From the NCBI GenBank assembly GCA_020062205.1, contig JAGUWT010000256.1, positions 1 to 5,240 on the forward strand: 5,240 bases of DNA. Direction: 5' to 3'. Shown piece by piece: positions 1 through 5,240 of this stretch (within the stretch, counting starts at the first letter, position 1; every line of letters begins with the position of its first letter). The position numbers and the translations under genes are program-made. A model generated the notes under the pieces. It was not told the DNA's origin. It saw only the letters and a program-made list of their open reading frames with translations, and did no database searches. Origin of the DNA: Thermodesulfovibrionales bacterium. GTDB taxonomy: Bacteria > Nitrospirota > Thermodesulfovibrionia > Thermodesulfovibrionales > SM23-35.

Positions 1-957
1 AACGGTGCAAAGGTTGTCAGGGTGAACGACGTCAAGCTTGAAGGATTCAATTCAGAGGCTGTCCTTATTGCGGTTGATGTTGGCATGAGGGGGATCATGA
101 GACGACTCGGTGTTGAGAGGGGCGGAGAAGATATGATGAGGCTCTTAAAAAAAACCCTTCCCTATAACCTCATAAGCTGGAACTACATCCAACCATTTGA
201 GCCAAAGCTGACAAAAATATCTCTGACAGTACCGAGGCAGATGGTTGCAGATTTACATCCTGCTGACATCGCAGAGATAATCAGTCAGGTCTCACATGAG
301 AAAGGTGCAACATTTTTTAAGGGTCTTGATGTTGAAACAGCAGCCGAGGCCCTTTCAGAACTACAGCCTGATGTCCAGGCAGCAATCATAACCGAGATGG
401 AAACAGAAAAGGCTGCTGACATCATAGAAGAGATGCCACCTGATGAGGCTGCTGATGTCCTCAGTGACCTTCCTGCTGATAAGGCAAAGGAGATCCTTGA
501 AAGTATTGAAAAAGAAGAGGCAGAAGACATACAAGAACTTCTTAGCCATGAAGAGGATACAGCAGGTGGATTGATGACCAATGAATTTATCGCATATCCA
601 CCCGATACTACGGTAAGGAAAGCGATCGAGGACTTCAAAAAAGATGCAGAGGAAGTAGAAACAGTATATTACATCTATGTCATAGATGCTGATGAAAAAC
701 TCCTCGGTGTTGTCTCCCTCCGGGAGTTACTGCTTGCACCCCTGGATGCAAAACTATCAGATATTATGGAAACCAAACTCAAGGCAGTAACCCCGGAAGC
801 CGATGAGGAAGAGGTTGCAGAGATTGTTTCAAAGTACAATCTTGTTGCACTTCCGGTTGTTGACGCAGAGGGTGTCTTCCTGGGTATTGTTGCGATAGAT
901 GATGTGATAGACAGAATGCTTCCACCGGCAGCAAAACGGAAGAGGAGGAAGGTGTGA
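1..957 (+). CDS. PRC-barrel / MgtE N-terminal / CBS-pair protein, probable Mg2+ sensor (5' partial)
   Basis: The reading frame is open from base 1, so the gene starts left of the window. The GTG at 22 is an internal valine in a run that reads NGAKVVRVNDVKLEG, typical of a PRC-barrel strand. Counting from the first visible codon, 318 residues remain. Residues 1 to about 45 are the end of the PRC-barrel-like part. About 85-185 are the helical MgtE N-terminal repeats (LHPADIAEII, MPPDEAADVL). EEDTAGGLM at 184-192 leads into CBS1 (to about 245), and CBS2 spans about 252-304. The protein ends in a basic tail, KRKRRKV. In MgtE channels this cytosolic module senses Mg2+ and gates the pore, but here no transmembrane domain follows. 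The stop overlaps the start of the NRAMP-like transporter, so I infer that this soluble protein senses Mg2+ (or a nucleotide, through CBS) and controls that transporter. The domain assignment is firm; the regulatory role is inference. Confidence 0.9.
   Translation, partial: NGAKVVRVNDVKLEGFNSEAVLIAVDVGMRGIMRRLGVERGGEDMMRLLKKTLPYNLISWNYIQPFEPKLTKISLTVPRQMVADLHPADIAEIISQVSHEKGATFFKGLDVETAAEALSELQPDVQAAIITEMETEKAADIIEEMPPDEAADVLSDLPADKAKEILESIEKEEAEDIQELLSHEEDTAGGLMTNEFIAYPPDTTVRKAIEDFKKDAEEVETVYYIYVIDADEKLLGVVSLRELLLAPLDAKLSDIMETKLKAVTPEADEEEVAEIVSKYNLVALPVVDAEGVFLGIVAIDDVIDRMLPPAAKRKRRKV
943..948 (+). promoter_or_regulatory. Strong Shine-Dalgarno site for the NRAMP-like transporter
   Basis: AGGAGG lies inside the last codons of the upstream gene, five bases before the GTG at 954. 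It supports that GTG as the real start. With the GTGA stop/start overlap it indicates translational coupling of the two proteins, probably in matched amounts. Confidence 0.75.
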
Positions 958-2177
958 GCCTCTGGAGAAAAATTATTATATTTCTATCTGTAATGGGACC
1001 AGGGATCATAACCGCAAATATTGATAACGATGCGAGCGGGATAACAACCTATTCTGTAGTAGGTGCACGATTTGGATACTCTCTCCTATGGACATTGATA
1101 CCCACAACGATAGCCCTTGTTGTAATACAGGAGATGGTAGGTCGTATGGGTGTTGTTACCGGCAAAGGGCTTTCTGACCTTATTCGGGAAAATTATGGGG
1201 TTAAGACAACATTCTTTATGATGTTAGGTCTCCTCATTGCGAACTTCGGAAATACTGTAGCTAACTTTGCGGGATGGGCTGCAAGCATGGAAATTCTTGG
1301 ATTTACAAAATACATGATGGTGCCTTTGGGAGCTATCACCATATGGATACTGGTCACAAAGGGAAGCTATAGGTTTGTAGAGATTATACTGTTATATGCC
1401 TGTATCATATTTGTCGGCTATATCATATCAGGAATCATGGCAAAACCGGACTGGAATGCTGTGTTAAACCATACTCTCTTCCCAAAGTTACAACGGAATC
1501 CTGAATACATAATGATGAGCATAGCAATCATAGGGACAACGATTACCCCCTGGATGCAGTTCTATCTCCAGTCATCCATAGCAGAAAAGGGAATAAAAAA
1601 GGAACACTACAAGGCTTCACGGCTGGATGTAATCATTGGATGTTCTATAACCGACATAATCAGCTTTTTTATCATTGTGACCTGTGGCACACTTTTGTTC
1701 CCCTATGGAATCAGAATCAATGAGGCTTCAGAAGCTGCGTTAGCATTAAAGCCTTTTGCAGGAGACTACGCATTTCTTATATTCGCCATCTCTCTTGCAA
1801 ATGCTTCATTACTCGGCGCAATAATAGTCCCTCTCGCAACAGCATATTATATATGTGAGGCAATGGGCTGGGAAGCAGGAGTTAATAAAACATTTAAGGA
1901 TGCACCCCAGTTTATGTGGATTTACACGCTAACCATAGCATTAGCTTCATTGCTTGTGTTAATTCCAGGGGCCCCGCTTGTTTTTTTAATGGTGCTCTCT
2001 GCTGTTATTAATGGTTTGCTGTTGCCATTCGTCCTTGTATATGCCATTTCACTTATAAACAATAAGAAGCTTATGGGAGAGTACACTAATTCCAAAATTT
2101 ATAACTACATATCATGGGGAACGGTTGCCTCAGTTATCTGTCTAACTATTTCATGGGTATTTGTATCAATATTTTAG
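954..2177 (+). CDS. NRAMP-related divalent metal transporter, probably Mg2+ (NRMT type)
   Basis: This 407-residue integral membrane protein has about 11 hydrophobic segments and the NRAMP/SLC11 pattern: GPG at 15-17 at the start of TM1 and GTTITPW at 194-200 in TM6. Classical Mn/Fe transporters have DPGN in TM1 and A-x-x-MPH in TM6. Aligned on the GPG, the TM1 motif here is D26-A-S-G (within DNDASG), keeping the aspartate but losing the asparagine. In TM6 the metal-binding methionine is T198 and the histidine is W200. Loss of the soft-metal methionine is the known hallmark of NRAMP-related magnesium transporters, such as the one described from Eggerthella lenta. The GTG start has a strong ribosome site and overlaps the stop of the MgtE-N/CBS gene by four bases. 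Both the motif changes and this neighbour point to Mg2+ rather than Mn2+ or Fe2+. The family is sure; the substrate is inferred. The name mntH would mislead. Confidence 0.9.
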   Translation: MSLWRKIIIFLSVMGPGIITANIDNDASGITTYSVVGARFGYSLLWTLIPTTIALVVIQEMVGRMGVVTGKGLSDLIRENYGVKTTFFMMLGLLIANFGNTVANFAGWAASMEILGFTKYMMVPLGAITIWILVTKGSYRFVEIILLYACIIFVGYIISGIMAKPDWNAVLNHTLFPKLQRNPEYIMMSIAIIGTTITPWMQFYLQSSIAEKGIKKEHYKASRLDVIIGCSITDIISFFIIVTCGTLLFPYGIRINEASEAALALKPFAGDYAFLIFAISLANASLLGAIIVPLATAYYICEAMGWEAGVNKTFKDAPQFMWIYTLTIALASLLVLIPGAPLVFLMVLSAVINGLLLPFVLVYAISLINNKKLMGEYTNSKIYNYISWGTVASVICLTISWVFVSIF

Positions 2178-2195
2178 GCAATAATCTTTTCAAAA

Positions 2196-2202
2196 AAGGG
2201 AG
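2196..2202 (+). promoter_or_regulatory. Ribosome binding site of mtnA
   Basis: AAGGGAG lies ten bases before the ATG at 2213, in the 35-bp gap after the transporter gene. It supports this start, which also matches the usual MtnA N-terminus (VKAIEW then LDQTRLP). The gap holds no convincing terminator hairpin or promoter, so read-through from the transporter gene is likely. Confidence 0.55.
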
Positions 2203-2212
2203 ACAAACTTAA

Positions 2213-3277
2213 ATGGTTAAGGCGATAGAATGGATTAACGGAAAGGTAATCATGCTTGACCAGACAAGATTGCCTTTCGAGGTTGCCTTTATTGAATGCA
2301 CTGATTACAGGCAGGTTGCTGAAGGCATTAAAAAACTCTGGATACGTGGTGCTCCTGCCATAGGTATTGCAGCCGCAATGGGCATAGCATTGGGAGCACA
2401 GGGTATAAACGCTCATGATTTTGATGGATTCATGAAAGGACTTGAGCCCATATGGAATGAAATGCTTTCTACAAGACCTACAGCAGTAAATATACAGTGG
2501 GCTGTGGAAAGGATAAGAAGTTTATTAATGAGTAAAAAGGGTGAATCAATAGACAGATTGAAAGAGATTCTTATAGATGAATCAAAGAGGATACTTGAAG
2601 AGGATATTGAAGTAAATAGGGCTATTGGCAGATGGGGCGCAGGGTTCATTAAGGATGGTGACACAATCCTTACGCATTGCAATGCAGGTGCACTTGCAAC
2701 AGGCGGATATGGCACAGCAACTGCGCCAATGTTAGTAGCAAAAGAACAGGGGAAAAGGTTTGAGGTTATCGTTGATGAGACAAGGCCTGTGCTTCAGGGT
2801 GCAAGGCTTACAGCGTGGGAGCTTATGCAGGAAGGGATACCTGTTACCCTCATTACTGACAACACAGCAGGTGCACTCATGAAGATGGGAGAGATAGACC
2901 TTGTCATCGTTGGGACTGACAGGACAGCACGGAATGGCGATGTAGCAAACAAGATAGGGACATATCCATTAGCCGTTCTTTGCAAAGAGCATAAAATCCC
3001 CTTCTATGTTGCTGCACCTTTAAGCAGTATTGATTTTTCTATTCCCTCAGGCAAAGACATTCCTATTGAAGAGAGAGGACCTGAAGAGGTTACCCATATA
3101 TTTGGCAAATGCCAGATTGCGCCAGATGGTATAAAGGTAAGGAACATTGCCTTTGACGTAACCCCTCATAAATATGTCACTGCAATAATTACTGAAAAGG
3201 GAGTTTTCAAACCGAGGGATTTAAAGAAGCTGATTTGTTATAGCCTTTCCCGTCTATCCTCTCGTGATGGTGCCTGA
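2213..3277 (+). CDS. mtnA: S-methyl-5-thioribose-1-phosphate isomerase
   Basis: This enzyme converts 5-methylthioribose-1-phosphate (aldose) to 5-methylthioribulose-1-phosphate (ketose) in the methionine salvage pathway, in the cytoplasm. The 354 residues carry the family's marks in order: LDQTRLP (15-21), RGAPAIG (45-51), RPTAVN (88-93), THCNAGALAT (154-163) with the catalytic cysteine C156, GTDR (234-237) with the catalytic aspartate D236, NGDVANKIGT (241-250) and AFDVTP (313-318). It belongs to the eIF2B-like fold. No other methionine-salvage gene is in view, and it follows the Mg2+ transporter pair by 35 bp, perhaps only as a co-transcribed neighbour. The end is odd. Homology-like sequence stops near residue 341 (LKKLI), and the last 13 residues (CYSLSRLSSRDGA) are the antisense of an HD-GYP motif on the other strand. 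The native stop has probably been replaced by a rearrangement. The catalytic part is complete, so the enzyme is probably active. Confidence 0.95.
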   Translation: MVKAIEWINGKVIMLDQTRLPFEVAFIECTDYRQVAEGIKKLWIRGAPAIGIAAAMGIALGAQGINAHDFDGFMKGLEPIWNEMLSTRPTAVNIQWAVERIRSLLMSKKGESIDRLKEILIDESKRILEEDIEVNRAIGRWGAGFIKDGDTILTHCNAGALATGGYGTATAPMLVAKEQGKRFEVIVDETRPVLQGARLTAWELMQEGIPVTLITDNTAGALMKMGEIDLVIVGTDRTARNGDVANKIGTYPLAVLCKEHKIPFYVAAPLSSIDFSIPSGKDIPIEERGPEEVTHIFGKCQIAPDGIKVRNIAFDVTPHKYVTAIITEKGVFKPRDLKKLICYSLSRLSSRDGA

Positions 3278-3554
3278 TTATTGGTAAGATATCCTTTAAC
3301 TGTTCCAATGGTCTTAGTATTTCTGCACCCCTCACAGGATGCATTTTTATGAGCTCAAATTCCTCTTCGGTGAGGCTTCCTGGTTTATCGAGAATTGCTT
3401 CATACGTCCCTATTTTACCGATGTCATGAAGAAGGGCTGCTATCCTCAGGCTTTCAATATCTTCCCCGTTTCCCCCATCTCCTTTGCTATTTCTACAGTG
3501 TAATGTGTTACTCTCTCTGAGTGCCCTTTTGTCCATTGCAAGTTTGGATTTCAC
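3207..3554 (-). pseudogene. HD-GYP phosphodiesterase remnant, frameshifted and truncated at both ends
   Basis: HD-GYP proteins hydrolyse cyclic di-GMP. Only the core survives. It begins in one frame with WTKGHSERVTHYTVEIAKEM (from about 3550), then switches frame within 3464-3476 and goes on with EDIESLRIAALLHDIGKIG, MHPVRGAEIL and HHHERIDGKGY (to 3240). One base is missing relative to an intact gene, next to two G-runs (minus strand). The frame continues with unrelated residues to a stop at 3207. After GKGY the family needs a proline and about 60-80 further residues, and these are absent. The N-terminal side also starts abruptly, right after the TGA of the sensor gene and in that gene's frame. 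A GTG at 3554 could open the second frame, but its first 28 or so codons are out-of-frame nonsense. The metal-binding HD and HHExxDGKGY residues remain, yet the domain cannot fold completely. A sequencing error could explain the frameshift but not the truncation. Confidence 0.85.
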
Positions 3555-4918
3555 GAATTTTTATATCTTTTCAATTCGTTCTCTAATCTCTCTATTCCGT
3601 TTTTTAGTTCTATCATTCTCAGCTCCCTGCCAACTGCCATTTGATAAAATTCCTCAAGCTCCTTAACTCTCTTTTTAAGTTCTTCTTCACTTTTGCGTAG
3701 CAATTCCTCTGCCTTCTTGCGCTCGGTAATGTCCCTAAAATCACCTAATAGATAGGTCTTTCCAGCTAATTTTATAGAAAATGAATTAACATCAGCATAA
3801 AAAATGCTTCCGTCTTTTCTTTTAACAGGTATATTACTTGCCAGGGTAAACTCTCCCTTTGCTTGTCTCTCAAATTGATCTATAACATAGGGGAGGTCTT
3901 CCTCAGGATGAATGTCCATTACGCCCAGTGTCTTGATCTCTTCTTCAGTATATCCAAGCATCTGGCAGATCATTCTGTTACCAGAAAAGAATTTTTTGTT
4001 TTCCTTATCTGCTACGAGAATTCCGTCAGCAGCATTATCAAAAATAGCTTTGAATCTATGTTCCGATTCCTTAATCGCTTCTTCTGCTCTCTTATGCTCA
4101 GCGCGTGTACGAATCGCTGCAATACCATACGATAGGTCGCCTGCCAGCTGCATCAGCAGATTCACTTCCTCTGCGTCAAAAGCATCTGGCTCCACTGCAT
4201 AGATGTTTAACGCTCCGATAGTTTGACTGTTAGAAATCAAAGGAAGGGCAATCGACGATGCGTAGCCACGCTTGGTTGCTTCATCACGCCAGGGAGCGTA
4301 ATCAGAATCAGTAAGAATGTTATTTGCTATGCAGGATCTTCCTGTCCGGATAGCCTTGCCAGTGGGATAGCGACCTCGTTCAGTATTTGCCCATGTGATA
4401 TTTGCCGATTCGATATATCCGTCATCATGTCCTGCGTGTGCCACTGGGCGCACAGTCTTCTCTTCGTCCTGTACTGCAAACCCAACCCAAGCCATACGAT
4501 ATCCACCAACCTCCACAATACTCCGGCATACATCTTTTATTAAAGTTAATTCCTCTGTAGAGCGGATTACTGCCCGGTTTGACATGATGAGCACCTTGAG
4601 GGCACGGTTGGTTTTGCGCACCGCCTCCTCAGAGCGTTTGATAAAGAGAAAAAGAGGAGCAATTAACGCTATTCCAATTAACATAAGTAGCGATATGGCA
4701 AGCCCAACCAGTTCGTGTGCGAGGTCGGGAGGATGAGAAAAGTCTCCTGATAACAATTGGAATAATGGACCGACACGCCGAAGTGCCATGAGGGCAACAG
4801 CCGTTGCAATCAATATCCATGCTATGCGGCTTCCTGTAACCCTTATTAACCTTAGAGCAAGAATTGCCGCTGTAAACTGAAATAAAACAGAAATTGCTAA
4901 AATAATTATTATATCCAT
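3551..4918 (-). CDS. Membrane-anchored GAF-PAS sensor protein without an output domain
   Basis: The protein has 455 residues. Three hydrophobic segments near the N-terminus (about 3-25, 31-47 and 67-93) anchor it in the inner membrane. A GAF domain spans about 115-270 (VGGYRMAWVGFA, then SSIALPLISNSQTIGALNIY), and a PAS domain with its PAC motif spans about 284-400 (FKAIFDNAADGILVAD, GYTEEEI, RKDGSIFYADV, GDFRDITERKKAEE). The C-terminal coiled coil (about 400-452) contains EFYQMAVGRELRMIELK, a stretch common in sensors that precede a signalling enzyme. There is no histidine kinase, GGDEF, EAL or HD domain, so it must signal through a partner. The ligand cannot be told from sequence. The ATG at 4918 is taken because the next methionine (M44) would remove TM1; only a poor ribosome site precedes it. 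HD-GYP sequence lies on both sides on the same strand, so a c-di-GMP phosphodiesterase is the likely original partner. Confidence 0.88.
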   Translation of the reverse strand: MDIIIILAISVLFQFTAAILALRLIRVTGSRIAWILIATAVALMALRRVGPLFQLLSGDFSHPPDLAHELVGLAISLLMLIGIALIAPLFLFIKRSEEAVRKTNRALKVLIMSNRAVIRSTEELTLIKDVCRSIVEVGGYRMAWVGFAVQDEEKTVRPVAHAGHDDGYIESANITWANTERGRYPTGKAIRTGRSCIANNILTDSDYAPWRDEATKRGYASSIALPLISNSQTIGALNIYAVEPDAFDAEEVNLLMQLAGDLSYGIAAIRTRAEHKRAEEAIKESEHRFKAIFDNAADGILVADKENKKFFSGNRMICQMLGYTEEEIKTLGVMDIHPEEDLPYVIDQFERQAKGEFTLASNIPVKRKDGSIFYADVNSFSIKLAGKTYLLGDFRDITERKKAEELLRKSEEELKKRVKELEEFYQMAVGRELRMIELKNGIERLENELKRYKNS

Positions 4919-4938
4919 AAATTTAATTTATAGAATTT

Positions 4939-4950
4939 TGAAGATCTTCA
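4939..4950. promoter_or_regulatory. 12-bp perfect palindrome in the sensor gene's upstream region
   Basis: TGAAGATCTTCA is fully self-complementary and sits 20 bases before the sensor ATG on the minus strand. It could be an operator half-site pair. Just downstream on that strand is TATAAA (4927-4932). Possible -35 matches are TTGATT (4952-4957, 19-base spacing) or TTGTGA (4948-4953, 15-base spacing), and neither spacing is ideal. No clear terminator was seen in the 4919-5024 gap. A palindrome this short may be chance. Confidence 0.25.
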
Positions 4951-5024
4951 CAATCAAGGAAATCCTGTCTTTGGGCTTCGAAATGCCTGAATAGGTTGTA
5001 GAAGACGTATGGAAAAGTATTTGC

Positions 5025-5240
5025 TTATTCAATATAATCTTCGCTGATATTCTTCAGAAATACCTCAACCAATTTAGGGTCAAACTGCGTGTTAGCATTT
5101 CTTTTAAGCTCCTCGATTGCGTTCTCTATTCCAACTATGGAAGGGATTACTTCTTTGCTAATCATCTTACCCGTACATTTATATGACTCCCTGCTAACCA
5201 TGACATCAAATGCCTCTACAATAGTAATTATTCTCGATCC
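5025..5240 (-). CDS. C-terminal end of an HD-GYP domain protein (5' partial, runs off the window)
   Basis: The minus-strand frame is open from the right edge and stops with TAA at 5025-5027, giving 71 residues. It begins GSRIITIVEAFDVMVS, which matches the GARII-AVADAFDAMTS stretch that follows the GYP motif in HD-GYP phosphodiesterases. It ends with AIEELKRNANTQFDPKLVEV, the standard last helix (normally R-x-x-x-G-T-QFDP). Between them, RESYKCTGKMISKEVIPSI is a longer loop than the usual DRPYR-KALS-EEA, and it may be a subfamily variant. The catalytic part lies beyond the window. The gene precedes the GAF-PAS sensor on the same strand by 106 bp, so the two may be co-transcribed or functionally linked in c-di-GMP turnover. 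The family call is firm despite the short length. Confidence 0.85.
   Translation of the reverse strand, partial: GSRIITIVEAFDVMVSRESYKCTGKMISKEVIPSIVGIENAIEELKRNANTQFDPKLVEVFLKNISEDYIE

Noticed and set aside
22..24. GTG at 22 as the start of the MgtE-N/CBS gene
   Set aside because: The frame is open to base 1, and the residues before it (NGAKVVR) continue the PRC-barrel pattern; no ribosome site precedes this GTG.
954..2177. Calling the transporter MntH (Mn/Fe uptake)
   Set aside because: The DPGN and MPH motifs that define Mn/Fe NRAMPs are replaced, and the coupled gene is an MgtE-type sensor.
2178..2212. Terminator between the transporter and mtnA
   Set aside because: Only a weak A/T complement (CTTTT and AAAAG one base apart) that cannot form a stable hairpin; no GC stem.
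2174..2715. Minus-strand open frames across the start of mtnA
   Set aside because: They lie opposite a clearly conserved enzyme gene and show no recognisable domain; they are shadows of its codon pattern.
3207..3554. An intact small HD-domain protein starting at the GTG at 3554
   Set aside because: Its first 28 or so codons are out-of-frame translation of the GHSERV segment, and the domain is cut just after GKGY.
3863..4736. Plus-strand open frames opposite the GAF-PAS sensor
   Set aside because: Low-complexity, serine/cysteine-rich translations with no motif, antisense to well-recognised PAS and GAF domains.

Overview
The window reads as a chromosomal stretch of a moderately AT-rich, Gram-negative-type bacterium. 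The wording of the GAF/PAS and HD-GYP proteins resembles Nitrospirota or the former Deltaproteobacteria. That placement is an impression from protein style and is held with low confidence. No tRNA, rRNA, CRISPR array or insertion sequence was recognised.

Left half (1 to about 3235, + strand). Three genes are packed as a probable operon. The first is the 3' part of a soluble protein with a PRC-barrel-like start, an MgtE N-terminal domain and two CBS domains; its true start lies left of the window. Its stop overlaps, as GTGA, the GTG start of a membrane transporter of the NRAMP/SLC11 superfamily. The DPGN and MPH metal-site motifs of that transporter are replaced, in the way seen in NRAMP-related magnesium transporters. 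The pair looks like a two-gene Mg2+ uptake system: the sensory half of an MgtE channel without its own pore, next to an unrelated pore. After 35 bp comes mtnA, the methylthioribose-1-phosphate isomerase of methionine salvage, which has no obvious functional link to the first two genes.

Right half (about 3240 to 5240, - strand). Transcription here runs from right to left. At the right edge is the C-terminal end of an HD-GYP phosphodiesterase gene. Next is a membrane-anchored GAF-PAS sensor without a catalytic domain, which ends in a coiled coil. Then comes a short, broken HD-GYP fragment. This remnant covers only the HD core, from WTKGHSERV to HHHERIDGKGY. It carries a one-base frameshift and stops exactly where the mtnA reading frame arrives from the other strand. 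The last residues of MtnA are therefore encoded by the antisense of an HD-GYP domain, which marks a deletion or rearrangement junction (or an assembly join) at about 3233-3239.

The most notable points are the MgtE-domain/NRMT pairing, the mtnA/HD-GYP junction with its frameshifted remnant, and the two HD-GYP pieces flanking the sensor in swapped order (C-terminal piece upstream, N-terminal piece downstream). No clearly new biological system was found.
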